Both the position numbers and the translations under genes were made by a program. Below are positions 11,501-47,729 of a stretch of DNA of 64,000 bases, piece by piece. The DNA is from Mycteria americana (Eukaryota > Chordata > Aves > Ciconiiformes > Ciconiidae), in the NCBI RefSeq assembly GCF_035582795.1, contig NC_134379.1:2232001-2296000 (forward strand), written 5' to 3'. The notes under the pieces were generated by a model. The model saw nothing but the letters and a program-made list of their open reading frames with translations. It was not told the origin of the DNA and did not search any database. The stretch's first letter is position 1. Each line of letters begins with the position of its first letter.

Positions 11501-12989
11501 GGAAAGCCAGGCACAGCGGGGACGCTCACCCAGCACCCTGGGCCCTGCTCCCTATAGACATTTGGGGGCTGAACTCCTTTGCAGCTGACCTGAGCAGGGC
11601 TGGCATCGGGAGAGGATCAACCTGCCGGCGCTGGGCGCAGCAGAGCCGCAGGCGCAGCAGGGCAAGGGCTCGCCCAGTGCAGGACGGGTGCGAGGGGCTG
11701 CCTTCGCCTCCCCGGCTGTGCAGCCCTGAGCCTGTGGGAGCAGAGCCGGGGAAGATGCTCGGCCGGGCTGGGGGCTCCAGGCGGGGAGCCAGGAGGGGGC
11801 TTTTGGGGATTTTTCAGTCCTCTCTTCTATAGGTTGTGCTCAGCCTGCCACGTGCCCATGAAAAACCCTGCACGGCCATCGCGCGCTCATCCACAGTCTC
11901 CCTCCCAAGCATGCAGAGAGGTTTTCCGCTCCCTTCGGGATACCCTTGACCCCCAGCCCTCCCGCCCCCGGCTGTGGCTCTGCCCCCCCCCGTCCCCCAA
12001 AGGGCAGGGGGGCTCCGAGGGCACTGCGCTGCCGTCCCGGCCCCGGGCTGCTCCTGTGCTGCTCCACGGAGCAGGAGTGGTTTTTCATCTGACTCCGCAG
12101 CAGCGTGTTGGGTCTGCGCAGCTCCCACCACGCTCGCTGCCGCAGGCGGGCGCAGGCTGTTCCCAGCCGGGCTGCGGGGCTTTTCCCTGCGCTCTGCCTG
12201 GCTCTGCTGGAAGCCAAACTGCGGCCAGCTCCCCGCAGCGTTTTGCTGGGAGGGGGACCCATGGCCAGTGGCAGCAGAGACCCGCAGCCGGGCTCCCGTG
12301 GGGCTCCAGGGCTGCGCTGCAAAGCGCTCGGGGTCTGCCACGGGTGCTGGTGGCTGGCAGGATTTTCTGGGGGCCCTCGAGGTGGGCAGGCAGCTACAAC
12401 TTTGGGTACCCTGTGAAAGTCCAAATCTGGGCTGGAAACGCTGGGTTTAAAGCTCTGGTCCTTTGTCAGGGCTGACGTCCAGGTGCCAGCCAAAAGCGGC
12501 GGGGAACAGGGCTACCAAACTGAAAGCGCTTTGGGAGGCTGGGGTGGTCATGACCGGAGATTTCTGACACCGGCCCTGCCTTCCCCTGCAGGGTCTGTGC
12601 CCCTCTGTGCTGTGCTCGGGGTGCGGTGGTGCCCCTCTTGTATTCGTGTCTGCTTTAATTTAAATGAACTTGTTGATTTTTTGGAGGACTCGGTGCATTT
12701 CCAGCGTTAGGAAAAGCAGTTCGTGCTCAGATCCCAGAGCCCGGCTTGGATCTCTTCTTCGGCCCGCTTCCAGCCCCATTCCCTGCTCCCACCCCTGACG
12801 GCTGCCAAGGTTCAACGGAGACTTCGTGTCCCCTGAGCAACCCTGTCCCCGCAGGGTCCCCTTTGCCAACGTGCCGAGAGTCCTTCCACGCCGTGCGCAG
12901 CCGAACCGCGGTGCGCCTGCGCCCAGCCCGTCCCCAAAGCCGCCCCAAGACCCCCACTGGAACCCCTGGCTTGGGGGTGCTCTCCTGGG

Positions 12990-13674
12990 GCCCGCATCCT
13001 GGCAGCCTCCACCCGCCCCGTGCCGGGGCTGGGGCAGCGGGGACGGTGGTCGATGCTGGGGGGAGCAGTCTCCCCTGCGGGGCCTGGGGGGAGCGTTCTC
13101 GGCTTGGGCCCCTCTCGGCGCGGGCACGGTGCCCCAGGGAGCCAGACCCCCCCCCCCCCGCGGGGCCGTCGCCCGGCGCCGGGGGTGCGGGCGGAGGGGG
13201 GCCCGTCGCCGCCCCGGGGCCGTCGGGCCGGTGCGGGCGATGCCGGCGGCGCCGGAGGGGCGAGCGCGGCGCCGGAGGGGCGAGCGCGGCCCCGGGACCG
13301 CAGCCGCGCACCGAGCCCCTCGACGGCGGCCGGGGCTCCGGCGCTCGGGGCCGCCGGCCCGCCCGGCCGCTGCCCCCGCCGCGCCTCCCGCTCGCTCCTC
13401 CGGGGCCTCCCGGCGGCCGCGGGCAAAGTCCGTCCCAGCGCGGCCGATAAGGGCCGGGCCGGGGCGGGGGCGCGGGGGCCCGGGCGGCGGCCGGAGGAGA
13501 GGCCTGCCGGCGCTGATTTGCATAAGGTATATTGCCTAATGGTGGCGGTCATGGCTTGGTAGAGGGCGGCCCGCGCCCCGCAGCAGCCCGCCGGCCGGGG
13601 CGGAGCGGCAGGCGGCCGGAGGAGGGCGGGAGGCGCGGGGCGAGCGGCGGGGCGCGCCGCCGGCGCCCGGGAGG
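12990..13674 (+). promoter_or_regulatory. HNF1B: HNF1B promoter CpG island and 5' UTR
   Basis: Very GC- and CpG-rich DNA leads into the HNF1B start codon and continues through exon 1. A single AT-rich core interrupts it at about 13515-13545: a perfect octamer ATTTGCAT at 13516-13523, then AAGGTATATTGCCTAAT. As I recall, the mammalian vHNF1 proximal promoter is driven by an octamer and a DR1 nuclear-receptor site, so this is probably the same core. Transcription would then begin some tens of bases downstream, giving a 5' UTR of roughly 100-150 nt. A GATAAG lies near 13445. There is no convincing TATA box. Confidence 0.7.
13516..13523 (+). promoter_or_regulatory. HNF1B: Octamer (Oct/POU) site in HNF1B proximal promoter
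   Basis: A perfect ATTTGCAT lies 152 bp upstream of the ATG in the only AT-rich segment of the promoter. Octamers bind Oct-1 and other POU proteins. The position fits a core promoter element. Confidence 0.65.
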
Positions 13675-37069
<23,395 letters not shown>

Positions 37070-38372
37070 TGCTCCACACCTCGCTGCTTTTGCACATAGC
37101 AACGGGATCTTATTTTCCACAACATCCCGCCGGTGACCCGCGCGCCGAGCCCGAGGAGTCGCCAGAGCGAAGCCCGGTGCCGCAGCGAGGAGCCCATCAA
37201 CCCGAAGCAGAGCCGGAGGCTCGAGACTCCCCGTCGCCCTTCCGCGCCCCGCCAGGGACGAGCTCGGATTCGCGGGGTGCCCGCCCGGGACCGTGCCTCT
37301 CCTTCCCTCCGCGCAGTATTTCCAAGACGTGTCTTGGGGATTTTTTTTTCTTAAGTATTTGCCTTCCAAGAGGCCGTTGGCTCTCCCGAGGAACTAGGAA
37401 CAAGCTGTACTGGGGACTGGCAGCAGGGGAAGATGGATAATATTTAAGTTATACTCCTCCACCTGACGGACTGCGAGGGACTTGGGTCTGTTACTTGGTG
37501 TTTGGAAGGAGGAATTGCATGTGCTGTTGAACTGAGCCAATTAAACTGTAAATATAGGTACAGTCTGCTCCATCCTCACCCTTCCCTGCTCTTATACATA
37601 GAGATTTATATAAAAGAAGTAAATTTTGTCCAATGGATGTAAACTACTGTAATTAAGTGCAATTCACCCATCTGTATATATTGTTCCTGAATCTCTTCTC
37701 TTTCTCCCCCCTTTTTTTTTTTTTTTTTTTTTTGGTAAAGGTCAGAGCTGAGCATGGTTTTGGTTTTGTATTTCTCTTCTTCATTTAAATGAGTTAATTC
37801 ACAAGGAAAAGAGCTGGGCCTGTGCAAGGCCACCGGTCTGGCAGCACCAGTCTCTGCTCCGCGAGAGGACGGGCACACGCGTGTCCTCTGCACGGTGACA
37901 TCCCACGTGAAGGAAGGGCACGGGGAGAGCTGAGCAGAGCCCTGGCAGGACCTGGACGATCCGCATGGGGACAACTGCCGCTACGGAGATCTCAAGGGAC
38001 TCTTCGGCTTTTGGGGACTCTGGGATGGACTGTTGTGGGGTGGGGAAGCGCTCAGCAGCCCGCTCGGCACATCCAGACGGCTGGGAAGCGTTCTGCGTCA
38101 GCAGTTTTCAGGTGGGCCTGTAGCATTTGCTGCTACAGAGGTGAATGAGGCTGCAAGAAATTCTGGCAGGATCTTCCTCGAATGGAGTTCAGAGCCCGTC
38201 TCCTTTTTCTCTCCTCCTTGGGGCGTGGAAGGGACTGGGTGCCCAGTTACTGCCTCGTCTCCTGCCCAGTAAACGGCCAGTACGGGTGGCTTGTTTTCCA
38301 CCGTTAGCAGGTTGATGATGAGCCTTGTTGGCACCACCCTTATCAATAAACACGGTGCTCTCGTCCTCGCGG
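37070..38372 (+). terminator. HNF1B: HNF1B 3' UTR and poly(A) signal
   Basis: After the TGA at 37067-37069 about 1.3 kb of non-coding sequence leads to AATAAA at 38345-38350, which is followed by GT-rich GCGGTGTC. The length is near that of the mammalian 3' UTR as I recall it. Two Pumilio-type elements are present: TGTAAATA (37547-37554) and TGTATATA (37673-37680). A 22-base T run (37712-37733) lies in the middle. The first 600 bp are AT-rich and the rest GC-richer. Confidence 0.7.
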
Positions 38373-41300
38373 TGTCAGCTCCGAGCTGCAGCCGGCCGGC
38401 CGGCGCTTGGGCTGCGATGGGAACACGCTGGCCCACGGTCCCCGCCGGCTGCCGGCCTTGTCTCGCCCGGCAGCGGCTCTTGGAGGAGAAGCTTCGCAGC
38501 GAGATCTCCAGCTTGTGCATGAGCCCACCTCTGCGGTGAGGGCACATCCCAGCTGGGTGCCCGCTGAGGACACCGGGCTCCGCAGCCTCCAGAGCCCCGA
38601 AGGGGTTTAGGTGCCCAAGTCCTGCCTCCCAAAGCTGCGGAAGCTGGAAAAGTCATTGCCCCCCCTCCTGTGGGAGACAAGCTCCTCCATCCCTGCTCCC
38701 CTTGGGAAATGGATCTAATGCTCCCCAGCTGTGTACATTTTTCTTAAACTTCGCAGCGTGTGCCAACTGCTGGGAGTGATTTAGAGAGGTGGAGAGCAGT
38801 AGAGGTGCCTGTGGACGGATGACCACTGCTAAAATGAAAAACACTGGATGCTTTCTTTGGGGCAAGAAAGGCCCTTCTGCTCTGTGTCTGTACAATGTCT
38901 AGCACAGTGGGACCCTAACCCTTGCTGGGACTGATAGGAGTTGCCCTACGGTGAATAAGTCACCACGAATTGGAGACCAATATTCAGAATGACATTTAAT
39001 TTAATGTATACCATAATTAAATACCATTTCTTCTGACTCATTGCTGCCGTGTGGTCTGTATATTGCCCGGTCGTCGTCTGCCGTGGTTTGGCAGATGTCG
39101 GTCCGGCAGGCAGCAGGGACATCTCCCTCCTGCTGTCCCTTGCAATGCTGACCTAGGTTTCTACCTGCCTGAACGGGGTGAGTCAAGTATTTCATATGAA
39201 GCCCCAGATATCGGCCAAAAATAGCAAAAGGCTCTAGGAGGCTGGGAGACCCGTGTCCTCACCCTCCTAATGATGCGCTGATGATGTTGCCCATAGTCCA
39301 GCGCAGTTTATTCCTCATCCTCTGCTAACTTTAGCAGCCGAGTGTTAAGCAAACCAATTAGGAGCTGAGTGCCAGACAAAGCCAAGCCCCATCCATTTTG
39401 GATACTGAGCCCGTGGGTCAGTAAAGCACAAGGGGGAGGCGGGAGGGTGCGCTGCCGTTGCCGGAAAGCTTTTGAAGATCTTTGATTGCGAAGAGCTAAC
39501 ATCGCCGAGTGACTCGGAGCGCATCAGGAGGAAAGGGTGGCCCTTCTGAAGACGCGGTGCAGGGCATTGGTTTGGATTGCCTTCAAAAATGCCTGGGTTT
39601 GGTTTAGCACCCTTTTTTTTTTTCATAAGTTAAGCGTGGGCTGCTGTGGGAAACGCTTTCAGAGCAGCAATCTGTTGCTCACCTTTGTAGCCAGAGCAGG
39701 ACACCCCAATAAAAACCTTCCCACAGAGTTTGTTTGTGATTTTTAGCTTCCTCAGACAAAAACTGGAAGCGCCCATCTGGAAGAGGCCAGGAGGCGTGAA
39801 GACTGCTTGGTCCCTTTCGTGCAGAGTCCGAAGAGATGCTCTCTTTTAGCAAAATTTGGAGAGAAAAGATTCAGGTTTTATTCTGAGATCCCCTTTGCAC
39901 CTTCCTGCTCAGCAAGTTCTTTTCAACACACCCGAGTGCCAGCCTGAGCCCTTTTCAAATTCTGCTCCTAAATATTGCATTCCCACCGGTCAGGGTGGAA
40001 ATTACTTGGATTCTTCTACTTATGCCAACTATGTCTTGCTCCGTGAGTGGCTTGTGAAGCCTAATGGGCTAAGCTTTCCCCAGCTGATGCATATCCAGCA
40101 TCAGGTTGAATAGGTCCTGCAGAGGAATGGGTAACCCAGCAGGAAGGAGAGGGGAGAAAGAGGCATAGGTAACCTGCGGCATGGGAGCTGATCCTCCAAG
40201 GGCAGCAGTACCTTTTGGGGCTTGATTTCTGCACCAGCTTTAAGATAGACACAGACTGAGGTATGGGGTTTGGGGCGTGAAAACTATGTGTAAAGCACTG
40301 TTTGGCGAGTGGCCTGGTATCAGGGCTGCTCTCCAGAATGCCCCGCAGAGAAGGTAAGTGAGAACCTTGGGGAAAGGAGACGGAGATGGAACCCCACCAG
40401 AGAGGGACCTGGAGAGGGAAGGGGGGACCGAGCCAAAAGAAAACTGGGAAAAAAGGCATCCAAACAAAGGTACCGATGGAGAAGGTGACTACCATGGAGC
40501 AAAGAGTGTGTGCTAGAGCAGGCAGGATAAAGTCAATAATAGGAATAGAACAAATGATTAAGAACAGATAGTATTTATCCAAGAGGTGTGAATTTATGAA
40601 ATTGCCAAACAGCTCGTTGGGTGCTGTCACCCACCCTGGGTAGCAGGAGACGGGAAGGCAGAAATCAAGACTGGTTGCTAGAGGATGCTGTGGATGCTAC
40701 ACATACCAACGTGTTCATGGGGAGAAAGGTTCCCCTGATTTGGATTTAACCTCTGGCTGAGGAAACCTTTCTGCCCAGGGAAATAGCACCCAAAACCGCT
40801 TCCCCGAGCAGGCTCTGCAGCAGCTGGGCTGGGGCTGTCCCTGCCCAGACCTCGCCTCGCGCTGGAGAAGCACCGAGCGGGGTGTTTGCTCCTGCAGACG
40901 CCCTGGCTGCCTCGTTAATTTATTGGAAAATACGATGTAATGTTAAATGAGGCTCTTGGAAGATCTTTTTTTTTTTTTTCTCTCCCATTGCTGTTGGGCA
41001 CGTTGTGTTTGTCCGTGATGCCGTTGTCATGGAGCAAAACTAGCAGAAACTTGACAAAGTTCATTTATGACCAATACAGTTTTACAGGGCTGGGTGATTA
41101 TTTTACAGTTCAAAGCTGTGCACAAGGGAATTCCTTGCACACGAGGATCTGCAGGCTGCCACGAGGCTTTATCCGTCACTCTTCACGTTCATAACAAACT
41201 GCAGCCTCCTTCACGGCAGAGCACAGGGACGCCGCTGCATTTAGTTTGAAGTGCAGGTGTGGGTGCAAAGGAAAAATCCCCCAAATCCCAGCATTACCGA

Positions 41301-43739
41301 GGCCAGGGGGTAACACCCAGGGTCAGGGCTGTCGTGGCCCTCCGCGATGCGAGGACCCGCTCCTTCCACAGAGGTATCCCTCAAAGCTCACTGTGTTTTG
41401 GTGCTCCTTCCCTGACCGGGATGCACAGGCTGTGGGGCAGGGGGAGGGCACGGACAGGCATGGGGAAGCCCTGAGAGGTGCGGAGGTGGGATGCGGAAGG
41501 GCTGGGCAGGTGCGTGATCTCTCCAGAGCAGAACGCGGTGCGGTGATACCTGCCTGGACAGGTAAATCCCATGCCCCGACTGCCTTCTGTTTGCACTGCA
41601 GCACCAGCGATGTTGCCGGCAAAGTCACCGGGTCAAAACCAGGTTAGTGCCGCCCTCACCGCCTGCCCCAGAGCCGCAATAGGGCTTTATCAGACCGCAA
41701 GCATGAGCCCTTGGCGTGGGGCTGCGGCCATCCCCGGGGAGCAGGGCTCCTTGGCACTTATCACCTCCATAATTGTAGGGAGGAAGAACGGAGCCAGGGA
41801 AACCCCGTGCAGGGCCAAACCTTGCATGCCGGCTGCTGGCCGGAGGGCTGGGACACCCTGGTGCTGGGTTCCCCGTCCCCGGGTGCATGACGGCAGCGCC
41901 GTGGTGGTACAGACCTCACTGCCAGAGCAGTGCCGGGGCTCGGCTGCCATCCCTAGTGCTCCAGTGCTGGCCGGGCTCCGGCCCTGCCGCAGCCAGTCCA
42001 GCTCACATCGGCCGGCACCGAGCATGCGGATTGCTAAGGAAGTCCCAGGTCATCCTTGCGGAGGAGCAGACATCCTGCTGGCCGTGAAGGCAACGGCCTC
42101 TCCAGGGATACCGAAATACAGACGAGCTATTTCAGCAACTTTAAAAATGTCATTTGGTGCGCATGTAAACATTAAGGCGCAGTTGCACAACAGCACCCAG
42201 CTCCAAATGTGAGGTCTTTCCGGACTTGTTCTGCCAGTCCAGCCAGATCTCCAGATCTGCTGGAAATTTCGGCAGGAAAACCAGCAGCAGCGGTGTGGGG
42301 CTGTGCAGAGCCTTGGGGCTGTGCTCCCCACCGGTGCAGCCGGCACCCCGCACGCCATTGCCCAGCGGTCCCAGCGTTGCCTTCCTCCGCGACAGGTCAA
42401 AAGGGAAAGCATTGTCAGTCCCCTGCGGACAGCAAACACGCTCTGCCCTTTGAAGCCTTTGAGCGGATTTGGTTGGGCTGGTGGCAGAGTTTGAGGAGTA
42501 CACAGAGAGGAATGCAGAAAGTGCTTGTGTTGGGAGGCCGGGCTGTTTGCGGACGTTGCCAGCTCCCCGCTGCGCTGCGGTCTGGCCGCGGGAGCAGGTA
42601 TATGGAGCCAGAGGAGTCCCCGTGCCAGGCGGGTGGCAGCTTTGGGCAGCGTGCATTGATCCCATCGCCTGCTGACATGGGGTTTCCATGATGCGTTTGC
42701 AGGAAGTCTTCGCAAGTCTATGAAAAAGTTTGATGGGGGAAAGAGATGTGAGTCATAAAGACCAGCAGCAGCAGAGAACAGCACCGTAACAGTTTACCAT
42801 CCTAAACCAACGCTCTGCTGCATGCTCTCAGCGGCCAGAGAAAACCTCGCTCTCTGCCTGCTCCAGTGCAGCTCCGATTGCTCCTGCAGCTCCGGGTGCT
42901 GACCTCCACACCTGCGGCTGCGCTGCCCCGCACCAGCCTCCCCCCAACAGCCAAGGGACCTGCAAATCTGGGGGTTCACCGGTCTGCAAAGATCTCGGGA
43001 AGCCTTGCTATCCCGCTGTCCTCCTCCCACGACAGGCCAAGGCATGCAATGCTCTGCATCCCATGGCGGAGCAACCGGGGCTGCCACCGCAGCTGCAAGA
43101 ACCAGCAGGTCCATCCCTGCAGCCCCGCACACCCACCGCAGCAGAGTCTGGTCAGCAAACCCTGTGAGCTGCTCTGCGCTGTTTGCTCTGCAAAGGTCCT
43201 TTGCGGGCAGACGCTCAAGTCGCTCGCTTGCCTTCTCACTGCGAGAGCTACGAGATCTCCCGCGCAGGTGAGATGGGCAAGACACCGCCCTGGGTCCTCC
43301 GGGGACAAAGGACGGACGCTCTGTAGAAGGAGTCTGATTTCACTGCGTGTGGTTAAACATCTGGTGAGAACAGACTGAGCCATGGACTGTTTTACACGGG
43401 GCGGGGAGCTGGGCTAGCTACTCCTCGGTGCAGGTGACACCCAAACAGAAGCTCAGAGCCAACGTTCCCAGAGGAAGAGCCCCATGGGAGGCTCCAGGGC
43501 TTGGCTGCTCAGCGGCACAGGGAGCCCAGCTTCCTTTGGCGCTTGCAGGGTGTGCCTTCGTTTAATCCCGAAGGATAATTTTCCCCTTCTGTGGATGGTG
43601 AAAGGCCGACAGGTCCTGCAGCAGCACCGGGGCAAAGGAGCGGTGCGTGCTGCCACGAGCCAGTGATGGTGTTGCCTGATGGTTTAAGGTGACAACTGGA
43701 GTGCTGTGGGGTAGCGGGGAGAGGTCTCTGACCTGCTGG

Positions 43740-44060
43740 ACTTTATTTAAACGACCCAGGAATAAAAGTTAAAAGTCAAAAACCCTCAAATATGCACTAA
43801 AGGGTTGTCCCATCCCAGTTTATGTGTAATACAGAGCCACACAAATCCTGAACCTCAGACACTTTAGGTTATCTTCTAATTCAAGGAACTTTGATTTTGC
43901 TTTTATATTCAGCAAAATTAATTCTCCTCTGTGTAATTAATACGCTGCTCAAATGGATTCTTAATTACAGATAAATCACAAATCTACACACTCAACTGTT
44001 ATGCTTTTCAAGTAATGAAAGAGATCATTTGTCTTCCTCAGATGAACAGAGACCAACTAG
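43740..44060. promoter_or_regulatory. AT-rich candidate element downstream of HNF1B
   Basis: This 320-bp AT-rich island is dense in homeobox cores: AAAATTAATTCTCC, GTGTAATTAATACG, TTCTTAATTACAG and ATAAATCACAAATC. It lies about 6.7 kb past the HNF1B stop and 4 kb before DDX52. It may be a distal HNF1B element, by inference. Confidence 0.3.
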
Positions 44061-46539
44061 CACACCATTTCCCCCTTTATGAAGAATTCATTTGCCTTAG
44101 AAAGAAAGTCTTTAAAAAAACATTGCAAGGATTTCTTGAATAGGGGATCAAAGCTCCCACACTGCTGGAAACCATTTTTACTAAATAAGATGTGGGTAAA
44201 GGAAAAAAAAGTAAAAGTTTTTTGGTAGTGGTTGGGATTACAACACCCTCGGGAGGGACAAGGACGTGGGGTCAAGAAGTTGTGACCAGGTTAGCAACAC
44301 AGGGAACAGAAGGGGAGGACAAAGGAACAGAAAGTGGAAATGGACAGATGAATGAGGAAGCATGTTTCTCTGCCGAAAGAGAATGGATGCTACATCAATT
44401 CATACTGAGAGCTAAAGGATGAGGGCCTGTTAATGGATTGGGGGACACAGCAGGGATCAGAGGTCATGAGTGCACTCAGCGAGGCTAATTGACTGTTATG
44501 TGCATATTAGCGATGATAATGTAGTAGGATAGCGGGACGTGGGGAGCAGATATGCAAAAGTTCCACTGACAAGCGCCGTGCTGTAATTCCTGTCTTACAC
44601 CTGCTAAACAAATGCACACACGCGCAAAAGACAGCGGCCTTAGCTGGCTTTCTTCAGGAGGGGAGCCCAGGGCCGCAGGTGAGCATCTCTGACCTGGTTG
44701 TGCGTGTGATGAAATAAACTTGCTCACCAGATTTGCTCTGCAGTCTGATGGGGTTTTATTTCAGCCTTACGTGTTGGGCACGGCCCAATGATCCGACCAA
44801 CGCATCTCACCTGGGCGGCTTCTACACCGTCGCAGGGGTCCCCTGAGCACCCCTGTGGGATGCGGGGGACGCACGACTGTTTTGGGGTCGGGAGTGTACC
44901 CTGCTGTTAACCACCTGCCCGTACCTGCTGCCGTCCCAGGGACTGTCTGCAAGAATAACAACTGAAAGGGGGAAAAAACCATACAGCCTGGGCTCTCCCC
45001 CGCGTCCCAGGCCAGTCCGTGGGCATCCTGCCAGCAGCTCCAGGCCAGAGCAAGGCTAGCACTTACCCTCCTCTGCTATAATTTTATGCCAGCCCCGGTG
45101 TGTCGGAAGCGCCGTGTTCCCTGGCACGTACAAGCAGGTGGAGGGGGTTTAATATAAAGACCACGAGCTGGTCCAACAAACACTGCGTTCACCCTGCCTG
45201 AGCGTGGCTGTGGCTGCGGGGGGTGTTGATGTCCCCCTCAGCTGGGACAGGCAGCTGTCTCCTGTTCGCTGCGGCACGGATGGAGTGAGAACTCCCTGGC
45301 AGGAGGCACTTTGCTTTCTCTTTACTGGTTTGGATTAATTATAGGGAACAAAGCAAGTCATCCTTTGCCTTGTGGGGTTTTACCGCAGCGTGCACCTGAG
45401 AGGGGTCCTCCTCTGGGAGGCTTTAGGTCACCTCGCTCAGCAAAGCAGGAGCAACACAGAAAAAGAGTGAAATCAGCTCCAGCCGATCCAGATACGGGAT
45501 CAGTTTTGGAGGTCAGGTGCAGTTTTGAGCTGACTTTTGTGGAATCGAGATCCAGCCTGGCGAGCACTGCTAATAAAACAGGATGGCCCAGGTTACATCC
45601 GGCTGTTGGGGCATTAATCACCGCGTCTGTGGCTGGGCTGAGCTGAGCAGCCTGCGCTCCTGCACCCCGTGCACCCCGCAAAGGCCTGGCTGGTCATCTG
45701 GTGTCAGCGCTGACTTGGCAATTAGCACCGAGTAATTGATAGAGCAGCACCGGGGTAGCAAAGCTAAACCCAACGCCGTGACAAGAGCGGTTTTGCTTTG
45801 CTTTAACTTAAAAGTTGCTCCATTTTTGTATTTCACCGACTTTTCCCTTTCACCCCCAACACACCACATGACCCCTCACAGCCCGAGTCCTGGCGCTGGC
45901 CCCTCCGACCGCTCCGGGGCAGATCGATTTCGGCGTAAGGCAGCTCGGCCCCGGGGCCGCACGTGCTGGAAGATGCGAGCGTGCTGCCGGGGGCTGCTCC
46001 TGCCGGGGGTCCCTCGCTCCTGGCGCACGGCTTTCTGCCCGCCTGGCACCCGGCGCTGCTGCCTTGGGAGCAGAGCTCCTTACTCCGACCACAAAGGGAT
46101 TTCCCAGTCGACTGATGAAGAGAATGTTTCCCGTTTCCTCACTCCTGAATCTGCTGACAGCATCTCTTGGCGAGTGATGGATATTGGAGATGATTTATAG
46201 TTCTTTGTTACACAAATGCCTCCACATTCTTCCCCATCCTCTCACAGCAACCATTAGTCATTTTTCCCAGCGGAAAAGCAAGAGCCTCAGCCCGGGAACA
46301 GCCCGAAGGACGCGGCGTCGAGTCTCTCTCCCGCACTGGCTTTATTCACTGTAAATACAACATCGGCAACGGCTCGGCTCGGGGACACAAATGAGGGAAG
46401 CGTCAGCGCCGTGGTGCTCTGCACTCACCCAGGTCTCCGTGCGGCTGCTTCCACCCGTCTGCCGGGAAGTCAAAAGGTTGGCAAAGAAAAAGCGCTATAA
46501 ATCAGGCAGATAGGGGCTGCGGGGAGGATCGCGTTTATG

Positions 46540-46780
46540 CAATTTTTCATCTCAAAGTTTGTAATTAAAGTAGAGAACGTTACAGGAGGAGCAGCCATTG
46601 CCTGTATCTCTTAGGGGTCTCGGACTTCGGCAATGTAAACGTTTAGCCCTTGAGACTTTTATTGCATAAAATAGTTTTGGTAATGCTGTTGTTGCTTAAT
46701 TGGATTTCTGTTTGTTTTACTTCAAGAACACCAGGAAAAAATATCTGTATTGTTTGATCTGATACAGAGTACTAGGAGAC
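46540..46780. promoter_or_regulatory. AT-rich candidate element between HNF1B and DDX52
   Basis: AGTTTGTAATTAAAGT, TTTTATTGCATAAAATAG (octamer- and Cdx-like) and TTGCTTAATTGG are clustered here. It has no open frame of note. Assigning it to either gene would be a guess. Confidence 0.25.
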
Positions 46781-47681
46781 TTACCTGTACTATTGGGTCT
46801 CACAGTTTATCATAATGAATAAATACACGAATTAAATAAATTCTGATCGTAATCTATGCACAGTTTCTTGATTGCCCTGAGCAGCTGAGCCAGTTGCTCG
46901 GTTGCTGCTGCCATTGCCTCTAGCGTTCCTTTCTTCAAGCACAGTTGTGAGGCCGGATTGTATCAGTGGAAATCAAGGAATAAACAAATTAACTGGGCAC
47001 ATTCCTGACTTTAATTTAGGTGTCACTGGGACTGCTAACCGGCTTCACGTCGAACGCACGCTGAAGTGCTCTGTCGATGTGGGTCTTAAAATGAGGAGGG
47101 TAGTGCAGGATTGAGCCCTAAGTATTTTTTGACAAAATAGGTTTGAATCAAACCAAGAGAGAACATTCCTCAGCTTTCCCAGGGAAAGGCAAAGCCACTT
47201 GTTGCAGGTCACAAAGGGATCTCCCTGTCAATCCACAAAGAGAATATAAAACGAGGGATGATCCAGGTAATGAAAAGTGCTAATAAGCCGCTGGTTTGCC
47301 TCCTCAGAAATATTTAGGACCTAAGTTTACAACTCCAAGAGGCAGAGTGGTTGTGCCCAACGGAGCTGATAATCTCTACTTGCTGGGGCTGTGATGGATA
47401 GAAGAGAGGTCAGTCCTTTGAGACCAGCTAATGATACTGTAAATCACCAAAGCACAGACATGTGCGAACAAAAACTTCCCACAAAAGCTTTTGTCCTCTT
47501 ATTCAGCTGAGCGGTTCCTTAAAACTAGCTGAAGCAGTCAGCGCAATTAACTCGCCATCAGGAATACACAAAAGGACAAAACGCCGCCATCGGCCTATAA
47601 AGATGTAGAACAGTTTTATGGCTTATATGCCAGATCGGATATTTCTGATGCGTTTAGACCCCACGCAAATGATTCAAAATT

Positions 47682-47700
47682 TAAAAAAAAAAAAAAAAAA
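47682..47700. repeat. Poly(A) run before the DDX52 CpG island
   Basis: About 18 A close the AT-rich intergenic segment. The CpG-rich DDX52 promoter begins about 30 bp later. Confidence 0.75.
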
Positions 47701-47729
47701 AGGAAACAGAGCATCAATAAACACCACCC

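Larger units (their letters stand above)
700..12990. other. Intergenic region HEATR6-HNF1B, no gene seen
   Basis: About 12.3 kb separates the HEATR6-like 3' end from the HNF1B promoter. Composition is moderate to about 3 kb and then strongly GC-rich. Many long open frames exist on both strands, but they are overlapping, rich in Pro, Gly, Arg and Ala, and open because GC-rich DNA has few stop codons. None has a recognisable domain. The notable content is a short minisatellite (4665-4755), small G-rich repeats, and three AT-richer islands (about 3700-3830, 6608-6800 and 8410-8545) listed separately. No tRNA, rRNA or recognisable transposon was found by eye. Confidence 0.7.
38373..47729. other. 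Intergenic region HNF1B-DDX52, no gene seen
   Basis: About 9.4 kb lies between the HNF1B poly(A) signal and the DDX52 CpG island. It is of mixed composition with no recognisable exons. Possible regulatory islands are at about 38988-39200 (ATTTAATTTAATG, CCATAATTAAATACC), 42100-42190 (a forkhead-like GTAAACA), 43740-44060 and 46540-46780. A minus-strand open frame of 189 codons (40061-40630) has no known relatives and is not accepted as a gene. No tRNA, microRNA-like hairpin or transposon was identified by eye. Confidence 0.65.

Noticed and set aside
12660-13552. Long minus-strand open frames over the HNF1B promoter (possible antisense gene)
   Set aside because: They are Arg/Pro/Gly-rich and CpG-driven, and overlap several alternative frames. 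Antisense transcription is possible but a protein is not supported.
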